Below the pieces are notes generated by a model. The model saw only the letters and a program-made list of their open reading frames with translations, did not search any database and was not told the DNA's origin. This document shows, in pieces, positions 24,976 through 34,848 of a DNA stretch of 40,635 nt (within the stretch, counting starts at the first letter, position 1; every line of letters begins with the position of its first letter). The stretch comes from Allobosea sp. OK403. Lineage in GTDB: Bacteria > Pseudomonadota > Alphaproteobacteria > Rhizobiales > Beijerinckiaceae. The position numbers and the translations under genes were made by a program. The stretch lies in assembly GCF_900113835.1 (NCBI RefSeq), contig NZ_FOQV01000005.1:1-40635 (forward strand), read 5' to 3'.

Positions 24976-25536
24976 TCAAACCGCCTCGACCTCGCGCACA
25001 TCCGGCAGGAAGTGGCGCAGCAGGTTCTGGATGCCATGCTTCAGCGTCGCGGTCGAGGAGGGGCAGCCCGAGCAGGAGCCCTTCATGGCGAGATAGACCG
25101 TGCCGTCCTTGAAACCGCGGAAGGTGATGTCGCCGCCATCGCCGGCCACCGCCGGGCGAATCCGGGTCTCGAGCAAATCCTTGATCGTCTCGACAGTCTT
25201 GGCGTCCTCGGGTGCGAAGAACTCGCCCTCTTCGATCACATCCGCTTCCGAGCCGTTCGCGAGCACCGGCGCGCCCGACATGAAATGCTCCATGATCGCA
25301 CCCAGGATGGCGGGCTTGAGATGGGGCCATTCGCCGTCGGATTTGGTCACGGTGATGAAATCGGCGCCGAGGAAGACGCCGGAGACGCCGTTCACGCCGA
25401 ACAGGCGCTGGGCCAGCGGCGAGCGCTCGGCTTGCTCCGAATCGCGCAGTTCGAGCGTTCCGTCTGGCATCACGGTGCGGCCGGGCAGAAATTTCAGCGT
25501 GGCGGGATTGGGTGTTGCTTCGGTCTGGATGAACAT
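24976..25536 (-). CDS. nfuA: NifU-like Fe-S carrier protein
   Basis: This 186-residue Fe-S delivery protein has an N-terminal Nfu_N domain (MFIQTEATPNPATLKFLPG) and a C-terminal NifU domain with the cluster-binding CxxC in MKGSCSGCPSSTATL (Cys155, Cys158). It receives a 4Fe-4S cluster from the assembly machinery and passes it to apo-enzymes; nearby MiaB, a two-cluster enzyme and known NfuA client in E. coli, is a likely target. The ATG at 25536 has GGAGG 6 bases upstream, which fixes the start although the frame is open further. It lies between usp and tsaB. Confidence 0.95.
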   Translation of the reverse strand: MFIQTEATPNPATLKFLPGRTVMPDGTLELRDSEQAERSPLAQRLFGVNGVSGVFLGADFITVTKSDGEWPHLKPAILGAIMEHFMSGAPVLANGSEADVIEEGEFFAPEDAKTVETIKDLLETRIRPAVAGDGGDITFRGFKDGTVYLAMKGSCSGCPSSTATLKHGIQNLLRHFLPDVREVEAV

Positions 25537-25630
25537 GGCTAACCTCCGGCGCCGGCGGGTCAAGGCCGCCGTTCCTGCTCCCGATATAGGCCCGGCGCCG
25601 GAATCATTCCAGCAGGAAGCGCGCTCTTCG

Positions 25631-26125
25631 TCACGCCAGCGCGTCGATCTCCTCGTCCTCCAGATGCCCGGGCACGATCGCGACGGGGATCGGGAAGGTC
25701 GCGGCCGATTTTCCGGCGAGCGCGCTGACGAGCGGGCCTGGCCCGTCGCGCCCGGCGCTGGCCGCGAGCACGAGCAGCGAGATGTCCTCATCGGCCTCGA
25801 TCAGCTTGACCAGCTCGTCGGCCTTCACGCCGGTGCGCACGACCTTTTCGGGCTCGAGCCCGGCGAGCGTACGCACGGCGTTCGCCGCCGCGTCGATCAG
25901 CGCCTCGGCCTGCGCCTCGGCTTCGGCCTGCATCACCTCGCCGACGCCGAGCCAGGTCTCATGCTCGGGCGGCGTGACTACGCCCAGCAGCACGATCGAG
26001 GCGCCGACCCGGGCGCAGCGCCGCGCCGCGAAGCGCACCGCCTTGGCGCATTCCGCGCTGTCGTCGACCACTGCGAGGAATTTCGGGCGATGGCCCGCTT
26101 CATAGGACCGTCGTCGCTTGACCAT
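25631..26125 (-). CDS. Universal stress protein family
   Basis: The 164-residue single-domain UspA protein begins MVKRRRSYEAGHRPKFLAVVDDSAE, where DDS is the usual nucleotide-site start. The fold continues ARRCARVGASIVLLGVV and DELVKLIEADEDISLLVLAASAGRDG. The ATP-binding G-2x-G-9x-GS/T loop near the C-terminus looks degenerate (GRDGPG then GKSAATFPIPVAIVPG), so nucleotide binding is uncertain. I chose the ATG at 26125 (AGG 8 bases upstream) over one at 26206, whose extra 27 residues are basic and family-unlike. Gene order trpS-usp-nfuA is conserved in the order. No specific stress role can be inferred. Confidence 0.9.
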   Translation of the reverse strand: MVKRRRSYEAGHRPKFLAVVDDSAECAKAVRFAARRCARVGASIVLLGVVTPPEHETWLGVGEVMQAEAEAQAEALIDAAANAVRTLAGLEPEKVVRTGVKADELVKLIEADEDISLLVLAASAGRDGPGPLVSALAGKSAATFPIPVAIVPGHLEDEEIDALA

Positions 26126-26226
26126 TGGGATGACCTGTCGCCGCTTCGAGAGTTGGGGCGTCTTGGATCGTTTTCGATCCGAGGCGTGTGACCGGCTCTC
26201 ACTCAAAACAGAGGCGGACGATTCAC

Positions 26227-26251
26227 GGTTCGGGACGTGTCGTCCCGAACC
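26227..26251. terminator. Perfect stem-loop between trpS and usp
   Basis: GGTTCGGGAC and GTCCCGAACC form a perfect 10-bp stem around GTGTC, 76 bases after the trpS stop. There is no T-run, so termination would be of the stem-only kind; it might instead be a protein-binding palindrome. Confidence 0.5.
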
Positions 26252-26327
26252 GATCGCGCGCCAGGAGCCGGCATGGTGAACCGCGCCGCAGCGTCAGCGC
26301 AAGCCCGCCGAGGTTGCAGCGGAAAAT

Positions 26328-27374
26328 TCAGCGCCGAACGAAGCCGATTATGTCCTTGACGTCGGCCAGGATCGGCGCGGCGATGGTTCGCGCGCGCTCC
26401 GCTCCATCGCCGAGAATCGCGTCGATATGGGCGGGTTCGGCGAGCAGACGGCGCATTTCGTCAGCGATGGGCGCGAGCTTGGCGACGGCGAGATCGACCA
26501 GCGCCGCCTTGAAGCCGGAGAACTGCCCGCCGCCGAACTGGGTCAGCACCTGCGCCTTGGTGACGCCTTCCAGCCCGGCATAGATGCCGACGAGGTTCTC
26601 GGCCTCGGGCCGGCCTTCCAGCCCTTTTTCCTCGGAAGGCAGCGCCTCCGCATCGGTCTTCGCCTTGCGCACCTTCTGGGCGATGGTCTCGGCATCGTCG
26701 GTCAGATTGATCCGCGAATAGTCGGACGGGTCGGATTTCGACATCTTCTTGGTGCCGTCGCGCAGGCTCATCACCCGCGGCGCCGGGCCCTGCGTCATCG
26801 GTTCGGGCAGCGGGAAGAAGCCGAGATTGCCGGTGCCGAGATTCCGCTCCGCGATCTGGTCGGCGAAGTCGTTGTTGAACTTCTGCGCAATGTCGCGTGT
26901 CAGCTCGAGATGCTGCTTCTGATCCTCGCCGACCGGCACATGCGTGGCTTTGTACAGCAGGATGTCGGCCGCCATCAGGCTCGGATAGGCGTAAAGACCC
27001 AGTGAGGCGTTCTCGCGATCCTTGCCGGCCTTCTCCTTGAACTGGGTCATGCGGTTCATCCAGCCCAGTCGCGCGATGCAATTGCAGATCCAGGCGAGCT
27101 CGGCATGGCCGGAGACCTGACTCTGGTTGAAGATGATGCTCTTCTTGGTGTCGATGCCGGCCGCGACATAAGCCGCGGTGACCTCGCGGATCGCCCGCTT
27201 CAGATCGGCGGGATCCTGCCACATGGTGATCGCGTGCATGTCGACGACGCAATAGATGCATTCATGCGTCTGCTGCATCGCGACCCAGTTGGTCAGTGCG
27301 CCCAGATAATTGCCGAGATGCAGCGTCGAAGTCGGCTGCATGCCTGAGAAGACGCGCTGGTGAAAGGTCGCCAT
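26328..27374 (-). CDS. trpS: Tryptophanyl-tRNA synthetase
   Basis: TrpS charges tRNA-Trp. The 348-residue class I synthetase starts [22 protein letters not shown], where TLHLGN is the HIGH-like signature. [18 protein letters not shown] contributes to the tryptophan site, and the KMSKS loop ([10 protein letters not shown]) lies near residue 208. A GGAGCG sequence 5 bases before the ATG at 27374 supports this start; an in-frame ATG at 27425 that overlaps the murJ stop would add 17 residues of serine/phenylalanine-rich sequence not seen in the family. It is co-directional with murJ and probably co-transcribed. Confidence 0.96.
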   Translation of the reverse strand: MATFHQRVFSGMQPTSTLHLGNYLGALTNWVAMQQTHECIYCVVDMHAITMWQDPADLKRAIREVTAAYVAAGIDTKKSIIFNQSQVSGHAELAWICNCIARLGWMNRMTQFKEKAGKDRENASLGLYAYPSLMAADILLYKATHVPVGEDQKQHLELTRDIAQKFNNDFADQIAERNLGTGNLGFFPLPEPMTQGPAPRVMSLRDGTKKMSKSDPSDYSRINLTDDAETIAQKVRKAKTDAEALPSEEKGLEGRPEAENLVGIYAGLEGVTKAQVLTQFGGGQFSGFKAALVDLAVAKLAPIADEMRRLLAEPAHIDAILGDGAERARTIAAPILADVKDIIGFVRR

Positions 27375-27421
27375 CGGGCGCTCCGTGATCACGAACGAGG
27401 AAAAGGAGGGGGGCTTCTGGC

Positions 27422-29011
27422 TCATGCCCGCCGCTTGCGCAAGTAGCGCGGCAAGGGGAAGGCGCCAAAGGCGCCCATGAGCCAGCCGGTAGCGCCATAG
27501 GAAAAGGCTCCCCCAGTGCACAGGGCCGCCAGCCCCGCGACCCGCCAGGGCGTCGATTGCGTCGGCGCCAGCCTGGCGGCGAGCAGGAAGGAGAGAATCA
27601 GCAGAACGCCCAGCATGATGGCGCTGGCCGCAAGGCTGGCGGCGATGGGACGCAGATTTGCGACACTGGGGCGCCAGATTCCGTCCCGCAGCAGCGCCAT
27701 GCCAAGCAGCACCGCCTGCGCCAGGAACGCCAGGCTCGCCGCGCAGGCCGCCATCCGGGCGGCGTTGCCGTCTCCGGCCAGCGCATAGCCGGCCAGCGCC
27801 GCGACAAGGACGGCGATACACCCCGCCAGCAAGGGCAGGCGCGGCCTCTGACGGACGAAATAGACCTGTCCGAAGACTCTCGCGATGACGGCGAAGGGCA
27901 GGCCGAGCGCAAAGCCAGCGAGCGCGGCGGCGGTGCGAGCGCGATCCTCTGCGCCGAAGCGGCCATGCTCGAACAGCACGGAGACGATCGGCTCCGCCAG
28001 CACGAAAAGTGCGAGCGCCGCCGGCAGCGCCAGCGCGAGGCCCAGCGCTAGCGCCTGTCCAAGCCGGGTGTCCGGTCCGCTTGCCTGCGCCGAATCGGCC
28101 ATTTCGGACAGGACGACGGTGCCCATCGCCACGCCGACGAAGCTGAGCGGCAGCTGGAAGACGCGGTCGGCATAATACAGCGCGGCGACCGAGCCTGGCT
28201 CGGCGGAGGCGATTTGCGTCGCCACCAGCAGCACGAGCTGCGCTGCCGAGGCCGCCAGCAGGGTCGCGCCGCCCGTCCGGACCAGCCGTGCCATCTCTGG
28301 CGACCAGCGCAGGCTCGGGCGCGCAAGCCCGGTCCTGCGCAGGGCGAACAGAATCAGGCCGAGATGGGCGAGCCCGGTCAGGCTGACCAGAGCGGCCTGC
28401 GACTGCGCGGCTAGCTCGGCCTCCAGGCCGCGCACCAGTGAAACCAGCAGGAAACCGACCAGAAGCGCGTTCATCAGCGCGGGCGCGAGCGCGGCCAGCG
28501 TGAAGCGTTTCTCCGCGTTGAGCACGGCCGCGAGCATGGCGGCCAGCGTCGTCAGCAGCAGGAAAGGCAGCATCAGCCTGATGTAATGCGCGGCGAGTGC
28601 GAGTGTCTGCGGCTCCTCCGCGAAGCCGCCGGCCAAGCCCAGCACGACCCAGGGAGCGAAGATTTCGCCGAACGCGACCAGTCCGAGCAGCAGCAAGCCG
28701 AGATGTCCGGTCGCCTCGCCGGTGAACCGCCTCGCCGCCTTCTCTCCACGCTCCGCCTTGATGGCGAGATAGAGCGGCACGAAGGGGGCGTTCAGCCCAC
28801 CTTCGCCGAGCACGCGTCGCACCAGATTGGGCAGGCGCAGCGCGGCGAGAAAGGCGTCAGCCACCGGGCCTGCGCCCAATAGCCTTGCGATCAGCACGTC
28901 GCGGGCGAAGCCGAGCAGGCGCGACAGAATGGTCGCCGCGCCGACAATGGCGGAATCCCGAGCGAGGCGGGAGGGGACTTGGTTACCGTCGAAGGAGGGC
29001 TTGGATACCAT
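27422..29011 (-). CDS. murJ: Lipid II flippase MurJ (MviN)
   Basis: MurJ moves lipid II, the peptidoglycan precursor, across the inner membrane. The 529-residue polytopic protein begins with the family's [27 protein letters not shown] and then [31 protein letters not shown], which contains the conserved charged residues of the cavity. About 14 membrane helices can be counted to the C-terminal YLRKRRA. I chose the ATG at 29011 ([20 protein letters not shown]); a further ATG at 29068 is less like the family. The stop overlaps a possible upstream start of trpS (ATGA). Confidence 0.95.
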   Translation of the reverse strand: MVSKPSFDGNQVPSRLARDSAIVGAATILSRLLGFARDVLIARLLGAGPVADAFLAALRLPNLVRRVLGEGGLNAPFVPLYLAIKAERGEKAARRFTGEATGHLGLLLLGLVAFGEIFAPWVVLGLAGGFAEEPQTLALAAHYIRLMLPFLLLTTLAAMLAAVLNAEKRFTLAALAPALMNALLVGFLLVSLVRGLEAELAAQSQAALVSLTGLAHLGLILFALRRTGLARPSLRWSPEMARLVRTGGATLLAASAAQLVLLVATQIASAEPGSVAALYYADRVFQLPLSFVGVAMGTVVLSEMADSAQASGPDTRLGQALALGLALALPAALALFVLAEPIVSVLFEHGRFGAEDRARTAAALAGFALGLPFAVIARVFGQVYFVRQRPRLPLLAGCIAVLVAALAGYALAGDGNAARMAACAASLAFLAQAVLLGMALLRDGIWRPSVANLRPIAASLAASAIMLGVLLILSFLLAARLAPTQSTPWRVAGLAALCTGGAFSYGATGWLMGAFGAFPLPRYLRKRRA

Positions 29012-29115
29012 CTCGCCTGTCGAAGCTCGGTTCGCGCCGGCTTGCTCCCCGGCAGCGCCGCTTCTCATGACACGTTGTCACCTGGAAATGGAGAGCTGGT
29101 CTTCGCGCCGTGCTC

Positions 29116-29144
29116 CGCCGCCGGGCCGTTGCGGTCCGGCGGCG
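29116..29144 (-). terminator. GC-rich hairpin downstream of the lactonase gene
   Basis: CGCCGCCGG and CCGGCGGCG are perfect inverted arms around 11 bases, starting 10 bases after the lactonase-type gene ends. No T-run follows, so termination activity is uncertain. Confidence 0.4.
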
Positions 29145-29153
29145 CGTCGCCCG

Positions 29154-30407
29154 TCAACTCAGCGGCTGAAAGCCGCACCAGAACATCGCGCCTTTTGCCG
29201 TATCGACGCTCCGCTTGCCGGCGAAGGTCAGCTTCCCGTCGGGGCCGATCGTAAAGGCGGTCAGAGTCGCGGCGGTGGTCGAGATGTCGTTGCCCGAAGC
29301 GGTGTCCATCGGCGCGACGCTGGCCGCGACGAGCGTCTTGCCGGTCGAATCGATCGCGAAGGTGCGCACGTGATAGCTTTGGGTGTCGAGCGCTTGGATG
29401 AGTTTCGGCTCGCCGCTCGTCTGATCGATGGCGAAGACGGCAATGCTGTTCTCGCCGCCGACAAAGACCTTCTTGCCGTTCAGATCCGTCTTTCCGTCGG
29501 CGCGGTTCGACAGGTAGAGGAAGCGGCCGTCGCGTGAGACGTGGATCGCGCCGGCGGCCTGGCCTGGCCGGACTTTGCCTGGCTCGGCCAGCGTCGTCTT
29601 GACGAAGGCCGGTACGGTCGAGAGCCGATCACCGGCGCCAATGACGAAGGTCTGGAGCTGGTTTTCGCGCTCCATCGCGACATAGATCCAGGGCTTGCTC
29701 GGATGGAAGTCGACATGGCGCGGGCCGAAGCCATAGCCGTCGCCCGGCGCCACCGATTGTTTGTCGGCGAGCCGACCCTTGTCGAAGGAAAAGAGTTTCA
29801 GCGCGCCGGGATCCTCTGGCTTGCCGCCGACGGCGTCATTGCCGCGGGTGACGAGCAACGCGGCGCGATTCGAGGGCAACACGCGCACCTGATGCGCATA
29901 GATGCCGGTATCGAGTTTGCCGGCCTGCTTGATCGCGTCGCCGATGGTGCCGTCCGCGCCGATCGGGTGGACGGTGATGTTCGACGGGCCGTTATAGGCG
30001 ACGAGCAGGAAGCCGCCCGTCTGGTCGACCGAAATGTTGATCGGCCGCGAGCCCAGCAGCTTGGGCTGGCCGATCATCGTCAGCTTGCCGCCGCCGGGCG
30101 CGATGGCAAAGGCGGTAATGTGATGGAGGTCGTCCGTGGTCGAGGTGAAGCGGTTGCTCGACGCCACATAGGCGATCGGCTTCTTTGGGTGCTGCCAGAC
30201 ATATTGGATCGCGGCTGGGACGCTGACCGTGCTGCCCTCGACCGGTGCGATCGTCGCGCCGCCGACCGTGTATTGCGTCAGCTCCGGCCCCACTGCGACG
30301 TAAAGCATCGTGGTGCCACCCGTTTGCGCAAAGGCGCCGCTGCCGAAGGCGGTTGCCGCCAGGCTGGCCGTCGCCAACATATTGAAATCCCTGCGTGTCG
30401 TCTTCAT
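29154..30407 (-). CDS. Exported lactonase-family beta-propeller protein
   Basis: The 417-residue protein matches the lactonase, seven-bladed beta-propeller family (YbhE-type 6-phosphogluconolactonase). Residues 3-8 (TTRRDF) form a twin-arginine motif, followed by a hydrophobic stretch and a cleavage-like GAFAQ near residue 28, so it should be a periplasmic protein exported folded. Blade repeats include YVAVGPELTQYTVGG, YVASSNRF, HPSKPWIYVAMERENQLQTF and SRDGRFLYLSNRADG. A cytosolic role in the pentose phosphate pathway is unlikely for an exported protein; a periplasmic sugar-lactone or other substrate is more plausible. It is a single gene between murJ and hslU, with a palindrome about 150 bases upstream. 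Confidence 0.85.
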   Translation of the reverse strand: MKTTRRDFNMLATASLAATAFGSGAFAQTGGTTMLYVAVGPELTQYTVGGATIAPVEGSTVSVPAAIQYVWQHPKKPIAYVASSNRFTSTTDDLHHITAFAIAPGGGKLTMIGQPKLLGSRPINISVDQTGGFLLVAYNGPSNITVHPIGADGTIGDAIKQAGKLDTGIYAHQVRVLPSNRAALLVTRGNDAVGGKPEDPGALKLFSFDKGRLADKQSVAPGDGYGFGPRHVDFHPSKPWIYVAMERENQLQTFVIGAGDRLSTVPAFVKTTLAEPGKVRPGQAAGAIHVSRDGRFLYLSNRADGKTDLNGKKVFVGGENSIAVFAIDQTSGEPKLIQALDTQSYHVRTFAIDSTGKTLVAASVAPMDTASGNDISTTAATLTAFTIGPDGKLTFAGKRSVDTAKGAMFWCGFQPLS

Positions 30408-30750
30408 CGCGGTTCCCCCTTGTCGTGCCTCGATCCGAGGCCGAGCGCGCTGTTTTCGTTCGCGCGGCCCTTCAGAGCAGGCGGCACGACGTCCCAGCTA
30501 TTTCTTGACGTGGTCATGGCTTCATCGGCCAGCCGCGCGAGGGGACAGTATCAAACAGTTTCAGATTTGAAATCTGAAATTTCAATGCGCGCGCCGCATT
30601 TAAGGGCGGCAGCCGTTTGGCACGGCGCCCGCGGGTCGCTCACCTGCACACCCGCACCGCAACGATGTCGATTGGCGCCCGATTGACCGTCCCAGGCGCC
30701 CGAAGGTCGCGATCGTTCCCTGCGTGCCGCAGCGCGGCCCGGCGAGTGGC
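30408..30750. other. Intergenic region upstream of the lactonase gene
   Basis: 343 bases lie between the lactonase start and the hslU stop. The part near the lactonase should hold its promoter. A perfect AT-rich palindrome sits at 30559-30579. From 30600 to 30750 I see no ORF, clear terminator or repeat. Confidence 0.5.
30559..30579. promoter_or_regulatory. Perfect 21-bp AT-rich palindrome, likely operator
   Basis: TTTCAGATTT and AAATCTGAAA are perfect inverted arms around a single G. In a GC-rich genome such an AT-rich perfect palindrome, about 150 bases upstream of the lactonase gene, looks like a dimeric regulator site. A stretch with TTTCA repeats just after it (AATTTCAATG). The regulator is not encoded next door. 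Confidence 0.5.
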
Positions 30751-32061
30751 TCAGAGAATGAACCGGCTCAGATCCGCGTTCTTCGCGAGATCGCCGATGC
30801 GCGCCTCGACATAAGCTCCGTCGATCGTGACCGTGTCGCCGGAGCGGTCGGGCGCGGTGAAGGAAATCTCGTCCAGAATGCGCTCGATCACGGTTTGCAG
30901 GCGCCGCGCGCCGATGTTCTCGACCGTCGAATTCACATCCACCGCGATGCGCGCGATCGCGTCGATCGCATCGGGTGTGAAGTGGATGGTGACCTCTTCG
31001 GTCGCCATCAATGCGACCGTCTGCTTGATCAGGCTGGCTTCAGTCTCGGTCAGGATGCGTTTGAAATCCTCGACGTCGAGCGGGTGCAGTTCGACGCGGA
31101 TCGGCAGGCGGCCCTGCAGTTCCGGCAGCAGGTCGGAGGGCCGTGAGACGTGGAAGGCGCCCGACGCGATGAACAGGATATGGTCGCTCTTCACTGCGCC
31201 ATGCTTGGTCGCGACCGTCGTGCCTTCGATCAGCGGCAAGAGGTCGCGCTGCACGCCCTCGCGCGAAACGTCGGCCCCGCTTTTGCCTTCGCGGGAGCAG
31301 ATCTTGTCGATCTCGTCGAGGAAGACGATGCCGTTGTTCTCGACCTCGCGGATGGCGGCCTGGACGATCGCCTCCTGGTCGATCAGCTTGTCGCTCTCCT
31401 CGGTCAGGAGCGGGCCATAGGCGTCCTTGACCAGCACGCGCCTCGGCTTGCCCTTCTGGCCGAAGGCCTTTCCGAACATGTCGCCGAGATTGATCGCACC
31501 GATCGAGGCGCCCGGCATGCCGGGAAGCTCGAACATCGGCGCAGTCGCACCGCCGCCCGATGCGATCTCGACCTCGATTTCCTTCTCGTCGAGCTCGTTG
31601 GCGCGCAGCTTGCGGCGGAAGCTGTCGCGGGTGGCGGGGCTCGCGGTCGCGCCGACCAACGCATCGAGCACGCGCTCCTCGGCGGCGATATGGGCTTTTG
31701 CCTGCACGTCCTTGCGCCGGCTCTCGCGCACCAGCCCGATCGCGACCTCGACGAGATCGCGCACGATCGATTCGACATCGCGGCCGACATAGCCGACCTC
31801 GGTGAACTTGGTCGCCTCGACCTTGAGGAAGGGCGCGCCGGCAAGCTTGGCGAGGCGGCGCGCGATCTCGGTCTTGCCGCAGCCGGTCGGCCCGATCATC
31901 AGGATGTTCTTAGGCGACACCTCCTCGCGCAGCGGCCCTTCGAGCTGCTGCCGGCGCCAGCGATTGCGCAGCGCGATGGCGACGGCGCGCTTGGCGTCAT
32001 TCTGGCCGACGATGAAACGGTCGAGTTCGGAGACGATCTCGCGGGGGGAGAAGGAGGTCAT
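30751..32061 (-). CDS. hslU: HslU, ATPase subunit of the HslUV protease
   Basis: HslU is the AAA+ unfoldase that feeds substrates to HslV. The 436-residue protein begins [20 protein letters not shown], has Walker A GPTGCGKT (57-64), [19 protein letters not shown] (pore-loop region with GYVG), Walker [12 protein letters not shown], and a C-terminus ending LSRFIL, the tail that activates HslV. The I domain (about 110-240) is present. The start is 6 bases after the stop of the HNH gene, so its Shine-Dalgarno region (GGATTAATTCGCC) is partly made from the end of that gene. In relatives hslV and hslU are close neighbours. Confidence 0.97.
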   Translation of the reverse strand: MTSFSPREIVSELDRFIVGQNDAKRAVAIALRNRWRRQQLEGPLREEVSPKNILMIGPTGCGKTEIARRLAKLAGAPFLKVEATKFTEVGYVGRDVESIVRDLVEVAIGLVRESRRKDVQAKAHIAAEERVLDALVGATASPATRDSFRRKLRANELDEKEIEVEIASGGGATAPMFELPGMPGASIGAINLGDMFGKAFGQKGKPRRVLVKDAYGPLLTEESDKLIDQEAIVQAAIREVENNGIVFLDEIDKICSREGKSGADVSREGVQRDLLPLIEGTTVATKHGAVKSDHILFIASGAFHVSRPSDLLPELQGRLPIRVELHPLDVEDFKRILTETEASLIKQTVALMATEEVTIHFTPDAIDAIARIAVDVNSTVENIGARRLQTVIERILDEISFTAPDRSGDTVTIDGAYVEARIGDLAKNADLSRFIL

Positions 32062-32067
32062 GGCGAA

Positions 32068-32793
32068 TTAATCCAAAATCCGTACGTTTAGTTTTCGGAG
32101 AGCTGATTTGACTAAATTGTCAAAAGCGTTACCAACTTCAGTTGCCTGATCATGAAGAAGTTCAACTACATCATAGTATTTTTGGTGATTATTATATGAC
32201 CATTCACGCGGAACCGCGGCGAAAGCGTCATTTCTATCGTCGGCCCACGTATTGGTGGCTAATGTATTGGCAAACAAAAATACTCTGTCCTTTAATGCCG
32301 CTCTCAAAGACTCGAGCTCTGGATCGATAAATTCCTCGTCGGGCCGTGTCGGATTGTCGGCGTAATTGTAGAGCGGTTGAACATTAGCCGATCGAAAAAT
32401 GGTACCAAAAGGATGGCTGCGCACAAACTCGATCGTTTCTGAATGCAATTTCTGCCTAAGTGATTTATACAACTCTGTATCGATGTTCTTGCAGTCATCG
32501 TCATAGAATGTCAGCGACGGGTTTTTGAATTTTTCGTACCATTGATCACGGTGAGACTTTAGCTCTGATTCTGTGTACTTTGTTCCTTTAGGGTGTTTCT
32601 TGTCGTAGGACGACATGTCTGCGTGGCAATCTAAGCAAAGTGGAATACAGTTGTCGGCGTCATCGTCGCCGCCTTCCGATCGTAGTTTAATGTGGTGCAA
32701 CTCAATTTTGAGGCCTGCAAATTTGTGGCAGATGCAGCAATGGCGGCCGCAGGAAGTAAGCACCTTTGTCTTTGTTGCCGGAGACCAAGTCAT
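32068..32793 (-). CDS. HNH endonuclease-like protein, probable acquired gene
   Basis: The 241-residue protein carries an N-terminal HNH/zinc module: Cys19-x2-Cys22, His33-His34, Asn48, Cys53-x2-Cys56 and His57 (IELHHIKLRSEGG, then DNCIPLCLDCHADM). The pattern is complete, so nuclease activity is plausible. After it comes KHPKGTKYTESELKSHRDQW, a stretch I associate with HNH proteins of defence-type loci. The remaining 140 residues are helical and unrecognised (FRSANVQPLYNYADNPTRPD, then VFLFANTLATNTW). Base composition is strikingly different: 60-base lines I counted have 37-47 % G+C, against about 60-67 % outside. It sits inside the hslV-hslU operon on the same strand, starting 97 bases after hslV and ending 6 bases before hslU. 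Function is inferred as DNA cleavage, possibly phage defence. Confidence 0.85.
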   Translation of the reverse strand: MTWSPATKTKVLTSCGRHCCICHKFAGLKIELHHIKLRSEGGDDDADNCIPLCLDCHADMSSYDKKHPKGTKYTESELKSHRDQWYEKFKNPSLTFYDDDCKNIDTELYKSLRQKLHSETIEFVRSHPFGTIFRSANVQPLYNYADNPTRPDEEFIDPELESLRAALKDRVFLFANTLATNTWADDRNDAFAAVPREWSYNNHQKYYDVVELLHDQATEVGNAFDNLVKSALRKLNVRILD

Positions 32794-32890
32794 TTGCCGT
32801 TTTGCTCGAACCGCATGATGAGGGCGTCGTCGTATCGGCTTTGCAGATGGAGCGGGGATCGGAATCCGCTTTGGTGCGGCGAAAACGCGT

Positions 32891-33460
<570 letters not shown>

Positions 33461-33764
33461 TGCGATTTTGCTTCGGCTTTTGACAATTGGGTGTCGCCAA
33501 CATGTTCAGGCTGGAGCCCGGTATCAAGAGCAAGCTAGCGAAACGCTGAACCGGCGGTGACCAGATGAGCCCCTTCCGTCATGGTCGGGCTCGTCCCGAT
33601 CATCCACGTCTTTCCTTGTCGAGGTCGGTGTTCAAGACGTGGATGCTCGCCACAAGGGTGAGCATGACGGCTGGTGCTCCGATCACGATGGCCTTCGCTG
33701 TGCCCGCCTGCTAAAGCGGGCGAAATTCCGCAAACGCGAAATTTCGCAAACAATAGAGGCCGGC
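33461..33764. other. Divergent intergenic region hslV/hisB
   Basis: 304 bases separate the divergent starts of hslV and hisB. A palindromic repeat fills 33576-33670. Promoters for both directions should flank it; an AT-rich stretch just before hslV (about 33465-33490) and GAAATTTCGCAAACAATAG before hisB are the likely zones, but I cannot name boxes. Confidence 0.5.
33576..33670. repeat. Palindromic intergenic repeat upstream of hisB
   Basis: CCGTCATG (33576-33583) and CATGACGG (33663-33670) form the ends. ATCCACGTCTT (33602-33612) and AAGACGTGGAT (33634-33644) are perfect inner arms. The left end GTCATGGTCGGGCTCGTCCC closely resembles the repeat at 6512-6609. Confidence 0.75.
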
Positions 33765-34352
33765 ATGCGTTCTGGCGAAGTGAAGCGCCGCACCAACGAG
33801 ACCGACATCGCGGTCAAGCTCGTGCTCGACGGTACGGGCAAGGCCGAGATTGCGACCGGCGTCGGCTTCTTCGATCATATGCTCGACCTGTTCGCCCGCC
33901 ATTCGCTGATCGACACCAGCGTCTCCGTGAAGGGCGACACCCATATCGACGATCACCATTCGGTCGAGGATGCCGGCATCGCATTGGGCGAGGCGCTCAA
34001 AGCAGCGCTCGGCGACAAGAAGGGCATCCGCCGCTATGCCGATGTGCATCTGCCGATGGACGAGACGCTGACCCGCGTCGCGGTCGACGTCTCCGGCCGG
34101 CCCTTCCTCGTCTTCCGCACGCAGTTCAAGGCGGAGAAGATCGGCAGCTTCGACACCGAACTGGTGCGCGAGTTCTTCCAGGCTTTCGCGATGAATGCCG
34201 GCATCACGCTGCATGTCGAGACGCTCTATGGCGACAATGCCCATCATATCGCCGAGAGCTGCTTCAAGGGCCTGGCGCGCGCCTTGCGGCAGGCGCTCGA
34301 GGTCGATCCGCGCGAGGGCGGCCGCGTGCCCTCGACCAAGGGCGCTCTCTGA
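33765..34352 (+). CDS. hisB: Imidazoleglycerol-phosphate dehydratase
   Basis: HisB catalyses the sixth step of histidine synthesis, dehydrating imidazoleglycerol phosphate to imidazole-acetol phosphate. The 195-residue protein is the monofunctional form, without a phosphatase domain. It shows the metal-binding motifs [31 protein letters not shown] and [19 protein letters not shown]. The ATG at 33765 has GAGG just upstream and fits the family; the frame is open earlier, across the palindromic repeat. It starts the plus-strand his cluster and its stop is 10 bases before the next gene. Confidence 0.97.
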   Translation: MRSGEVKRRTNETDIAVKLVLDGTGKAEIATGVGFFDHMLDLFARHSLIDTSVSVKGDTHIDDHHSVEDAGIALGEALKAALGDKKGIRRYADVHLPMDETLTRVAVDVSGRPFLVFRTQFKAEKIGSFDTELVREFFQAFAMNAGITLHVETLYGDNAHHIAESCFKGLARALRQALEVDPREGGRVPSTKGAL

Positions 34353-34362
34353 GGAGCCGACG

Positions 34363-34848
34363 ATGGCGTTCTATACCGTGATGATCCCGCCGCCCGGTTC
34401 CGGCGGCCCGCGCGAGGAGATCGAGCAGGCGCGCCTGCTGCCGGAGACCTTTAGCTGGTCGGCCTTTGTGCTGAGCGGGCTCTGGCTGCTGGTCAATCGG
34501 CTCTGGCTGGCGACCGCCGTTTTCGCGCTTATCTGGGGCGCGCTGTTCTATGTGCAGAGCCGCTTCGGCCTCAGCACTGGCGCGCTGATCCTGGCGCATG
34601 GGGCGCTGGCGCTGTTCCTTGGCTTCGAGGGCCAGAACCTGATCGTCCGCAAGCTCGCGCGCCAGGGCTGGCGCCTGGCCGATGTCGTCGAGGCGCGGGC
34701 ACTGCCCGAGGCCGAGCGGCGCTATTTCGAGCGCGCCTTGGCCGGCGAGGTCGCGCCGCCGCGCGCGGCCCCCGTTGCACCCGCACGCCCGCAGCCTTCA
34801 GCTTCGGTACCGATCATCGGCCTGTTCCCGGAGGCGCGGGGCCGATGA
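34363..34848 (+). CDS. DUF2628 membrane protein in the his cluster
   Basis: The 161-residue protein begins [15 protein letters not shown], a typical DUF2628 start. A middle part with about three membrane helices follows ([52 protein letters not shown]). The C-terminal third is soluble and Pro/Ala-rich, ending [17 protein letters not shown] lies 8 bases before the ATG. A gene of this type between hisB and hisH is common in the order, but its role is unknown; nothing suggests a catalytic function in histidine synthesis. Its stop overlaps the hisH start by 4 bases (ATGA). Confidence 0.88.
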   Translation: MAFYTVMIPPPGSGGPREEIEQARLLPETFSWSAFVLSGLWLLVNRLWLATAVFALIWGALFYVQSRFGLSTGALILAHGALALFLGFEGQNLIVRKLARQGWRLADVVEARALPEAERRYFERALAGEVAPPRAAPVAPARPQPSASVPIIGLFPEARGR

